Source of the DNA: Deltaproteobacteria bacterium UBA7527
GTDB lineage: Bacteria; Desulfobacterota; Syntrophorhabdia; Syntrophorhabdales; Syntrophorhabdaceae
DNA: 40,935 bases
Reading direction: 5' to 3'
Assembly: GCA_002478225.1 (NCBI GenBank)
Contig: DLMV01000019.1
Span: forward strand, 20,971 to 61,905
The translations under genes and the position numbers were made by a program. This document shows positions 32,891 to 38,492 of this stretch, piece after piece. Position 1 is the stretch's first letter, and each line of letters opens with the position of its first letter. The notes beneath the pieces were generated by a model. The model searched no databases and was not told where the DNA came from. It was given only the letters and a program-made list of their open reading frames with translations.

Positions 32891-34023
32891 TCTATCTCGA
32901 CAATGCGGCGACCTCATTCCCGAAGCCGAAGGAGACGATAGACCTTCTGAACGAGTTTGTCCTGAATATTGGCGGCAATCCCGGACGGAGCGGGCATACG
33001 CTTTCTCTGGACGCCGCGAGGTTCATCTTTGAGGCGAGGGAAAGGCTTGCAGCCTTGATCCATGCCGGTGATTCGGAGAGGATCATCTTTACCCAGAACG
33101 GGACCGAGTCGCTGAACCTTGCTATCCTTGGGTTCTTAAAAGAGAACGATCATGTGATCACCACTTCTTTTGAGCATAATTCAGTGATGCGGCCCCTTAC
33201 GTTCCTCGCGAAAGAGAAAAGGGTCAGCGTCTCCGTTGCCCAATGTGCGCATAATGGCAAACTCGATGTAAAGGACATAAAGAAGCTCATCCGCAAGGAC
33301 ACAAAGGCAGTTGTCGTCAACCATGGATCGAACGTAATAGGGGCGGTTCAGCCGGTCGGTGAGATCAAAAAGACTATCGGAGAGATCCCCATCATCGTAG
33401 ATGCCTGTCAGACAGCCGGCTCATTTCCAGTCAACGTAGCAGAAGACAATATTGACATACTCTGTTGTTCCTGCCACAAGGGCCTCTATGGTATTCAGGG
33501 TCTTGGCGCTATTTATATACGGAACGGGGTAGATCTCACCCCGCTGAAATTTGGCGGCACCGGAAGCAGGTCGGAGTCTATCGAACAACCCTTGTTCCTG
33601 CCTGACAAATACGAGTCAGGTACGCCCAACACACCGGGGATCGCGGCGCTTCTCGGCGGTTTACGCTTTATCGAAAGAACCGGCATTGAAGCGATCATAA
33701 GAAGAAAGCAGGATTTGCGGCAATCAATTGTCAGCAGCCTGTCGGATATCCCGGGGATCTTATTATACGGTGATAATGACGATAGGAAACAGTTGCCCGT
33801 CATATCCTTCAACATTAAGGGTAAACTGCCGTCTGAAGTTGGCTACGAGCTCAATAAACGGGAAATATATACGCGGGTAGGGCTGCACTGCGCACCCGTT
33901 GCGCACAGAACGATAGGGACCTTTCCCGAGGGCACAGTGAGGGTTGCACCTGGATACTTTACAACAGAGGAGGAGATTGCCATATTTATTCAGGCGGTAC
34001 GGGAGATCACGAAAATATCGTGA
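32887..34023 (+). CDS. Class V aminotransferase / cysteine desulfurase, EF2568-type
   Basis: A 378-residue PLP enzyme of the NifS/SufS superfamily. It has MIYLDNAATSFPKPKE at the start, NGTESLNLAILGFL, VNHGSNVIGAVQPV, and the pyridine-binding Asp in IIVDACQTAGS. The Schiff-base Lys is in CCSCHKGLYGIQGLG. The C-terminal signature RVGLHCAPVAHRTIGTFPEG carries the putative persulfide Cys. These are the hallmarks of the EF2568 subfamily found beside YedF and SelD in organisms that make a selenium-containing molybdenum cofactor. It starts at GTG sharing four bases with yedF. It likely removes sulfur or selenium from (seleno)cysteine. The stop TGA is inside a CGTGAGG-type repeat. Confidence 0.92.
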   Translation: MIYLDNAATSFPKPKETIDLLNEFVLNIGGNPGRSGHTLSLDAARFIFEARERLAALIHAGDSERIIFTQNGTESLNLAILGFLKENDHVITTSFEHNSVMRPLTFLAKEKRVSVSVAQCAHNGKLDVKDIKKLIRKDTKAVVVNHGSNVIGAVQPVGEIKKTIGEIPIIVDACQTAGSFPVNVAEDNIDILCCSCHKGLYGIQGLGAIYIRNGVDLTPLKFGGTGSRSESIEQPLFLPDKYESGTPNTPGIAALLGGLRFIERTGIEAIIRRKQDLRQSIVSSLSDIPGILLYGDNDDRKQLPVISFNIKGKLPSEVGYELNKREIYTRVGLHCAPVAHRTIGTFPEGTVRVAPGYFTTEEEIAIFIQAVREITKIS

Positions 34024-34056
34024 GGACGTCAGGCATTCGGCGCGGGGGAAGAACAA

Positions 34057-34208
34057 CCGTAAGCCGTGAGGGGGATCGTTCGATTATCGATAATCGATAT
34101 TAAAGGCTGATGGCCCATGGTGAAAAAGATGCTGGATGCTCGATCCTGGATACTTGCGAAGTACATTTACAGGTTTGTTGCTGACTGCTGAAGGCTGACA
34201 GCTGATTG
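34057..34208. repeat. Mixed degenerate 7-nt arrays between the desulfurase and DUF3343 genes
   Basis: Successive short arrays with different units: CCGTAAG, CCGTGAG (34057-34070); CGATTAT, CGATAAT, CGATATT (34081-34101); GGATGCT, CGATCCT, GGATACT (34134-34154); CTGACTG, CTGAAGG, CTGACAG, CTGATTG (34181-34208). Four unit types occur in about 150 bases, all of period 7. Confidence 0.82.
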
Positions 34209-34224
34209 CTATAGAGGTATTCAT

Positions 34225-34464
34225 ATGACCTACTTCCTTCTCTTTTTCACCATCCATGACGTCTTAAGGGCTGAGAAGGCATTGAAGGGGCATCATGTGG
34301 ACATGGAGCTTGTCCCCGTACCGAGGAACCTGAGCTCGGACTGCGGGATGTGCATAAAACTGAGGGGCGACCTGGATGGCGTAAAGCCTTATATAAACGG
34401 GATCGAGATGGACAAGTGCGTCTCCTATGACGGAAAGGAATACCGGACGATAGGGGGCCGATAG
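34225..34464 (+). CDS. DUF3343 (putative Se/S carrier-like) protein
   Basis: A 79-residue protein of the DUF3343 family: the FTIHDVLRAEKALKGHHVDMELVPVPRNLSSDCGM segment, with the CGMC dithiol (C38 and C41), then the short C-terminal strand-helix. Members are genomic markers for selenium-dependent molybdenum hydroxylase maturation and are thought to be small thiol carriers. Its place just after the YedF-domain and EF2568-type genes fits. The ATG follows GAGGT. It is separated from the desulfurase gene by a repeat-filled spacer, so co-transcription is possible but not certain. Confidence 0.85.
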   Translation: MTYFLLFFTIHDVLRAEKALKGHHVDMELVPVPRNLSSDCGMCIKLRGDLDGVKPYINGIEMDKCVSYDGKEYRTIGGR

Positions 34465-34470
34465 CCGGCC

Positions 34471-34498
34471 GGATGCTCGATCCTCGATACCGGATACA
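34471..34498. repeat. Degenerate 7-nt array, GATACTS family
   Basis: GGATGCT, CGATCCT, CGATACC and GGATACA follow seven bases after the DUF3343 stop codon. The spacer from 34465 to 34799 (335 bases) holds this array, the long inverted repeat at 34563, a CCTTACG array at 34674 and a promoter; there is no gene. Confidence 0.8.
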
Positions 34499-34562
34499 TG
34501 CATTGCTATACTGCTTACGCTCCCTGAGATAGCATCAAGAAATCCGAATATTCAATTGTCCG

Positions 34563-34613
34563 AATAAAATATTACCCATTTTGCGCTATGCACGAAATGG
34601 GTAATATTTTATT
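34563..34613. repeat. 19-bp perfect AT-rich inverted repeat
   Basis: The left arm 34563-34581 (AATAAAATATTACCCATTT) and the right arm 34595-34613 are perfect reverse complements around a 13-base loop (TGCGCTATGCACG). There is no 3' T-tract, so it is not a classic terminator. It is longer and more perfect than any other hairpin in the window, and unrelated to the heptad arrays. It lies about 95 bases before the hsp20 promoter. Confidence 0.9.
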
Positions 34614-34673
34614 GGCGACAAACCGTTTCTCTCTGGCCTGAAGCCTTGAGCGGTCTGAACCAGCGACACTTCT

Positions 34674-34694
34674 CCTTACGCCTCACGCCTACGG
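34674..34694. repeat. Short CGTRAGK-family array (inverse orientation)
   Basis: CCTTACG, CCTCACG and CCTACGG, the reverse complement of the CGTAAGG/CGTGAGG units, lie just upstream of the hsp20 promoter. Confidence 0.7.
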
Positions 34695-34707
34695 GCCTTG
34701 AGGGGTC

Positions 34708-34736
34708 TTGACAAAATTATTCCAGATGAGAATATT
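34708..34736 (+). promoter_or_regulatory. Sigma-70-type promoter of the tandem hsp20 operon
   Basis: TTGACA (34708-34713), a 17-base spacer, and AATATT (34731-34736), about 65 bases before the first hsp20 start. No CIRCE (TTAGCACTC) operator was found. A heat-shock sigma factor site is not evident. Confidence 0.6.
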
Positions 34737-34799
34737 TTTTATTGAAAGGCGACTTTTAACGGTCTTTCGATAAAAATTGTGATAAGGAGGTAAGGTGCC

Positions 34800-35246
34800 A
34801 TGTTATGGACAGAAGGTTTAGGAACGTTCGGGAGAGGGATCGACCCCTGGACGCAACTGCAGAGGATCGAAAACGAGATGAATCGCGTCCTGTCCAGATA
34901 TGCATCGCCATCGACGAGCGAGTTCCCGGCTGTAAATATCTGGGCGAATGGGGACATTGCGGTGGTTACCACAGAGATCCCCGGCATTGAATCAGAGAAG
35001 ATCGACATATCGATAGCGGGAAAGACGCTGGTCATCCGGGGGAGCAGAGAACCTGAGAATATCGAGGAGGGAGAAGCATACCATCGCAGAGAGCGCTGGT
35101 ACGGGCAATTCGCCAAGAGCGTTGAACTGCCGTTCCAGATAAGCCCCGAGAAAATAGAGGCGAAATTTTCGAAAGGCGTACTTACTGTTAAGCTTCCCAG
35201 GGCAGAGGCAGACAAACCTAAAAAGATTACAGTCAAATCAGCATAG
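34800..35246 (+). CDS. Hsp20/alpha-crystallin small heat shock protein (tandem copy 1)
   Basis: A 148-residue small heat shock protein. The N-terminal arm is about 40 residues (WTQLQRIENEMNRVLSRY), followed by the alpha-crystallin domain (VNIWANGDIAVVTTEIPGIE to FSKGVLTVKLPRAEA) and a short tail KKITVKSA with an I-x-V anchor. The ERWYGQFAKSVELPF strand is typical. The start has AAGGAGGTAAGG. First of three co-directional hsp20 genes spaced 16 and 31 bases apart, each with its own strong ribosome binding site. It is an ATP-independent chaperone; three unequal copies could form mixed oligomers. Confidence 0.95.
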   Translation: MLWTEGLGTFGRGIDPWTQLQRIENEMNRVLSRYASPSTSEFPAVNIWANGDIAVVTTEIPGIESEKIDISIAGKTLVIRGSREPENIEEGEAYHRRERWYGQFAKSVELPFQISPEKIEAKFSKGVLTVKLPRAEADKPKKITVKSA

Positions 35247-35262
35247 AAAAGGAGGTGCAATT

Positions 35263-35670
35263 ATGGCCGATAAGACAAAAGATATTAAAAAAAAGGAATC
35301 CGACATCATAGATCGAGTGGAGCACACGCGTGCAACCCAGGTGTACACTCCCGATGTGGATATTATTGAGCGGCAAGACAGCATCGTTGTTACTGCCGAT
35401 ATGCCCGGCGTTGACGAGAACACTGTAGATATAACGCTTGAAAAGAATGTCCTTACCCTTTACGGAAAGGTCGATGCAGATCTTCCGGAAAAATTGAGAC
35501 TGCTCCACGCGGAATACGGCATAGGCGATTATAAGCGTGTTTTCACGCTTTCAGGCGAGATAGACAGGGATAAGATACATGCAACGGTGAAGAACGGCGT
35601 ACTCAAGGTGCTGTTGCCAAAGGCGGAAGCGGTAAAGACGAGGAAGATCGAGGTTAAGGCCGAAGCGTAA
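35263..35670 (+). CDS. Hsp20/alpha-crystallin small heat shock protein (tandem copy 2, divergent)
   Basis: A 135-residue, shortest member of the set. The N-terminal arm is only about 30 residues, highly charged (MADKTKDIKKKESDIIDR) and without the aromatic dimer-linking helix of the other copies. The alpha-crystallin domain (VDIIERQDSIVVTADMPGV to VKNGVLKVLLPKAEA) is complete, with an IEVKAEA tail. The region HAEYGIGDYKRVFTL replaces the usual ERxYGxFxR strand, so the beta6 dimer loop appears altered. It lies in the operon between the two longer copies. Start: AAAGGAGGTGC. Confidence 0.93.
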   Translation: MADKTKDIKKKESDIIDRVEHTRATQVYTPDVDIIERQDSIVVTADMPGVDENTVDITLEKNVLTLYGKVDADLPEKLRLLHAEYGIGDYKRVFTLSGEIDRDKIHATVKNGVLKVLLPKAEAVKTRKIEVKAEA

Positions 35671-35701
35671 GAATAAACACTAATTTACAGGGAGGTGCGC
35701 T

Positions 35702-36196
35702 ATGACAGCGAAAAATCTTATGACAAAAGCGAAAGGCGGAAAAGACCTTGTACAATACGAGGCACTGAATCCTTTTTATGCGTTCCGGCAGGCAATGGAC
35801 AGGATCTTTGATAGCTTTTTTCATGGATTAGAGATGGAGCCATTCAGGAGAATGCCCGGGACATTTAATCCAAGCATTGATGTGGTGGATGGTGCGAAGG
35901 AGATAAAGGTTACCGTTGAACTTCCCGGTATGGATGAAAAAGACATTGACCTGTCTCTTGATGCAAATAGCCTGACGATAAAGGGCGATAAAAGAGAGGA
36001 AAAAGAAGAGAAGGGAAAGAACTACCACCGTACGGAGCGGGTGTACGGCTCGTTCAGCAGAACCATCCCACTTCCCGTAGAGATCGACGCAGACAAAGCC
36101 GAAGCGCACTTTAGGAAAGGGGTGCTGACGGTGACCCTGCCAAAGACCGCAAAAGCGCTGAAAGAAATAAAAAAGATCCCCATAAAACAACAATGA
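35702..36196 (+). CDS. Hsp20/alpha-crystallin small heat shock protein (tandem copy 3)
   Basis: A 164-residue copy, the longest. The N-terminal arm is about 55 residues with a helical, aromatic FYAFRQAMDRIFDSFF motif. The alpha-crystallin domain runs from IDVVDGAKEIKVTVELPGM to FRKGVLTVTLPKTA, with the full ERVYGSFSRTIPLP strand, and the tail IKKIPIKQQ carries the I-x-I anchor. It is closest in layout to the Hsp20 at 15907. The start has GGGAGGTGC. It is last in the operon and followed by a hairpin shared with the convergent metF. Confidence 0.95.
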   Translation: MTAKNLMTKAKGGKDLVQYEALNPFYAFRQAMDRIFDSFFHGLEMEPFRRMPGTFNPSIDVVDGAKEIKVTVELPGMDEKDIDLSLDANSLTIKGDKREEKEEKGKNYHRTERVYGSFSRTIPLPVEIDADKAEAHFRKGVLTVTLPKTAKALKEIKKIPIKQQ

Positions 36197-36201
36197 ACGA
36201 T

Positions 36202-36231
36202 AAAGGGCCGGCGGGTGTCCGCCGTCCCTTT
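36202..36231. terminator. Bidirectional terminator-like hairpin between hsp20 and metF
   Basis: AAAGGG-CCGGCGG / CCGCC-G-TCCCTTT (36202-36231) with a four-base loop and small bulges. The T-tract is short. It lies between convergent operons and ends with TTT on both strands, so it may serve both. Confidence 0.6.
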
Positions 36232-36301
36232 AGGACAAGCGCCTGCCAGCATCCCTGACCTTATGCGCTGAATCTCTCGCGGAACGTTTTTTTAGGAAAT
36301 C

Positions 36302-36336
36302 GATATACGAACTACGATATACGATCCTCTGACGGC
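36302..36336. repeat. Degenerate 7-nt array, GATATAC family
   Basis: GATATAC, GAACTAC, GATATAC, GATCCTC and TGACGGC run in register up to the metF stop codon. On the minus strand the metF TAA (36337-36339) is itself part of CCGTAAG, a CGTRAGK-type unit. Confidence 0.75.
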
Positions 36337-37260
36337 TTACGGTTGCGGCCTCGGATAAAGCCCTGCCGATCTGACGATCTCGGGCACCATCTGCTCCCAT
36401 TCGATGGCCATGATGTGGATTCCGCTGACCCCTTTGATGCCCCTTACTTTTTCGATGGTCTCAAGGCAGATCTTGATGCCTTCCTCTGCCTGTTTTTCCT
36501 TCGGGGTTTGCTGCATGCGCTTGATGAGGTCATCCGGCACATCCATGCCCGGCACGGAGTTTTTCATGTATTTGGCCATACCGACGGATTTCATCGGCGT
36601 TATCCCCGCGAGGATATAGACCTTCTCGTGGACGTTAAGATCGCGCACCATCTCCATCCACTTCCCGAACTTCTCAACATTGAACACGCACTGGGTCTGG
36701 ACGAACTGCGCGCCCGCCTTTGCCTTTTTGGCGAGCCTCATGGCCCTGATCTCGAAGGGGTCGGCAAAAGGGTTCTCTGCGCAGCCGACAAAGAGGTTCG
36801 GCCTGCCCTTGATCTCTTCGCCGCTTAAGAATCTCCCGTCGTCGACCATCTGCCTGACGCACTGTATGAGCTGCATGGAATCGATGTCAAAAACATTTTT
36901 TGCCGTCGGGTGATCGCCGAACTTCTGGTGGTCGCCGGAGAGGCAGAGGATGTTGCTGACGCCCAACGCAGCGGCGCCGAGGATGTCGCTCTGAATGGCT
37001 ATCCTGTTACGGTCCCTGCATACCATCTGCATAACGGGATCGAAGCCCATTGATCTCAATATGAGACAGGCGGAGAGGCTGCTCATCCTCACGACGCTCG
37101 TCTGATTGTCGGTGACATTGACCGCGTCCACGTATCCTGACAGGAACGCGCCTTTCTTCTTTACCGCCTCAGGGTCAGCGCCGCGCGGGGGGCCGCACTC
37201 AGAGGTGACTGCAAAATTACCGTTCTTCAGTACCTTTTCCAGATTGCTCCCGGTGCTCAT
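36337..37260 (-). CDS. metF: Methylenetetrahydrofolate reductase
   Basis: A 307-residue FAD-dependent MTHFR (TIM barrel) that interconverts methylene- and methyl-tetrahydrofolate in the methyl branch of the Wood-Ljungdahl pathway. Motifs are FAVTSECGPPRGADPE, VNVTDNQTSVVRMSS, the QMVCRDRNRIAIQSDILGA stretch and LCLSGDHQKFGDHP. Like other acetogen-type MetF it lacks an NAD(P)H domain and needs the MetV partner, whose gene overlaps it by four bases (ATGA). With HdrA and MvhD encoded upstream, it probably takes electrons from an Hdr-type complex rather than NADH. The final codon and stop lie in a CCGTAAG repeat unit. Confidence 0.96.
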   Translation of the reverse strand: MSTGSNLEKVLKNGNFAVTSECGPPRGADPEAVKKKGAFLSGYVDAVNVTDNQTSVVRMSSLSACLILRSMGFDPVMQMVCRDRNRIAIQSDILGAAALGVSNILCLSGDHQKFGDHPTAKNVFDIDSMQLIQCVRQMVDDGRFLSGEEIKGRPNLFVGCAENPFADPFEIRAMRLAKKAKAGAQFVQTQCVFNVEKFGKWMEMVRDLNVHEKVYILAGITPMKSVGMAKYMKNSVPGMDVPDDLIKRMQQTPKEKQAEEGIKICLETIEKVRGIKGVSGIHIMAIEWEQMVPEIVRSAGLYPRPQP

Positions 37261-37925
37261 ATCTTCAAGTCCTCCCTGATCCTCTTGCGCGGGCCGCCGT
37301 CCCTGCTTGTCGACCAGTCCTTTATCGGTTGTATCTCGAGGTATCTGTCGAGCATGCCCATCTCTTTATAGCGGTCTACGATAAGCTGCCACGCGCAGGG
37401 CGCGTCCTTGTTCACCTCGCAGACGCCTCCCTGTGATCCGCCGCATGGCCCGTTGAAGATGCTCTTTGCGCAGCGCGTGACAGGACATATGCCGAGGGTC
37501 CTGTCGAGGACGCAGTTGCCGCATCCCTGGCAGCGCTCGGCCCATACGCCGTGCTGCTCTGTGACGCCGTCGAATGTTGTGTCCACCGCCGGCAGGACGA
37601 TCCTGTTCCTGTAATGCTCGCCGACAAATTGGATGCCGCAGCCGCATGCCATGGACAAGATCACATCGCAGTCATCGATGAAAGGCTTGAGGGTCTCCAC
37701 GTATTCAGGGTCGCAGTTCCTCTCCAGCGTCACCTCTTTGATCTCTGCAGGCACGCCTTCTTTTGCCCTGAAAAGCCGTATCTCCGACGCAAGCACCGCG
37801 ACCTCCTTTGCGCCGCCTGTCGCGCAGACGGTAACACATTCGTTGCAGCCGAGAAGAAGTATCCGCGCATAGGGCTTCAGCATCCCGATGATCTCTTCGA
37901 AAGGCTTTCTGTTGGCAACGATCAT
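37257..37925 (-). CDS. metV: MetV: zinc/Fe-S partner of methylenetetrahydrofolate reductase
   Basis: A 222-residue protein of the MTHFR C-terminal (MetV) family. The N-terminal half resembles a CoA/nucleotide-like fold (PYARILLLGCNECVTVCATGGAKEV). The C-terminal half is Cys-rich: CQGCGNCVLDRTLGICPVTRCAKS, then GPCGGSQGGVCEV. This provides Fe-S and zinc ligands, as in the Moorella MetVF complex, where MetV links MetF to HdrABC-MvhD. Its genes sit directly between mvhD and metF, which supports that architecture. The ATG has AAAGGAGC at good spacing. A heptad-array hairpin separates it from mvhD. Confidence 0.93.
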   Translation of the reverse strand: MIVANRKPFEEIIGMLKPYARILLLGCNECVTVCATGGAKEVAVLASEIRLFRAKEGVPAEIKEVTLERNCDPEYVETLKPFIDDCDVILSMACGCGIQFVGEHYRNRIVLPAVDTTFDGVTEQHGVWAERCQGCGNCVLDRTLGICPVTRCAKSIFNGPCGGSQGGVCEVNKDAPCAWQLIVDRYKEMGMLDRYLEIQPIKDWSTSRDGGPRKRIREDLKI

Positions 37926-37944
37926 GATAAGCTCCTTTTACGTA

Positions 37945-38010
37945 GCAGAGAGCAAAGAGCAGAGAGCAGAGAGTTCGAACCCTCAGCTCTTCGCTCTCAG
38001 CTCTTTGCTG
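37945..38010. repeat. Inverted pair of GCAGAGA heptad arrays
   Basis: GCAGAGA, GCAAAGA, GCAGAGA, GCAGAGA (37945-37972), then GTTCGAAC, then four reverse-complement units such as TCAGCTC, TTCGCTC and TTTGCTG (37983-38010). The arms can pair into a long hairpin between mvhD and metV. The mvhD stop TGA (37997-37999) is inside the right arm. Confidence 0.85.
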
Positions 38011-38416
38011 ATTTTGCTGGATTTGGTCCCAACCCCCTTATCTTCTCCGTCACTTCACGCGCCGCCTCTGCGAACCTTTGCCCCTCTGCCGACGACATAT
38101 TGTACATTGCAACACGGTCTCCGCCTACGCCGCATTCGTCGAGAAGCCGCTTCACGTATTCCACTCGTCTTCGTGCCCGTACGTTCCCTACAAGAAAGTG
38201 GCAGTCCCCTTCAAGGCAGCCGACGAGATAGACGCCGTCGGCGCCGTTCTCAAAGGCCTTCATCACGTGAATGATGTCCACCCTGCCGGTGCAGGGGACC
38301 TTCACGATCTTTACGTTTGGAGGATACGAGAGCCTCATCGAACCTGCCAGGTCCGCAGCGGTGTACCCTCAATATTCGCAGCAGAACGCAATGATCTCCG
38401 GTTCAAAACGATCCAA
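37997..38416 (-). CDS. mvhD: MvhD/FlpD-type hydrogenase iron-sulfur subunit, selenocysteine-containing
   Basis: A 139-residue MvhD (delta subunit) that links HdrA to its electron donor. The open frame that is easy to see starts at an internal ATG (38338, MRLSYPPNV). The conserved family N-terminus continues in frame through a TGA at 38369-38371: LDRFEPEIIAFCCEY-Sec-GYTAADLAG, aligning with the family's IIAFCCNWCAYAGADLAG, so the TGA replaces the last Cys of the motif. Downstream is CTGRVDIIHVMKAFENGADGVYLVGCLEGDCHFLVGN, the rest of the family signature. The start is TTG at 38416 behind AAAGGGG with a five-base gap. A 7-bp hairpin lies 13 bases after the TGA. VhuD of methanogens is a known selenoprotein at this family position. 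An inactivating mutation is the alternative, but less likely. Confidence 0.86.
38339..38355 (-). promoter_or_regulatory. Candidate bacterial SECIS hairpin of mvhD
   Basis: On the minus strand CGGACCT (38355-38349) pairs with AGGTTCG (38345-38339), including one G-U pair, around a GGC loop with G in its first two positions. The loop begins about 20 bases after the TGA. This fits the general rule for bacterial SECIS elements (short stem, G in the apical loop, roughly 16-37 bases from TGA). It lies within coding sequence, as bacterial SECIS elements do. Confidence 0.6.
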
Positions 38417-38450
38417 TTTTACCCCTTTCGAATAGCGCAAAAGCGCTCGG

Positions 38451-38492
38451 CCTTTGCTTTTCACTCTCCGCTCTCCGCTCCATGCTCTCTGC
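38451..38492. repeat. Degenerate 7-nt array between hdrA and mvhD (GCRGAGA on minus strand)
   Basis: Six units in register, read on the minus strand as GCAGAGA, GCATGGA, GCGGAGA, GCGGAGA, GTGAAAA and GCAAAGG. The G of the hdrA TAG stop codon is the first base of the first unit. The GTGAAAA unit matches the array family at 9049. Confidence 0.85.

Noticed and set aside
34465..34799. CIRCE-type heat-shock operator before hsp20
   Set aside because: No TTAGCACTC / GAGTGCTAA pair is present; the palindrome at 34563 has an unrelated sequence.
37945..38010. A tRNA-like GTTCGAAC stretch
   Set aside because: It is the centre of an inverted pair of heptad arrays; no acceptor, D or anticodon arms surround it.
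38369..38371. TGA in mvhD as a sequencing error or pseudogene lesion
   Set aside because: The codon lies exactly at a family Cys, the frame is otherwise intact on both sides, a suitable hairpin follows, and selenium genes are nearby. It is still listed as the alternative explanation.
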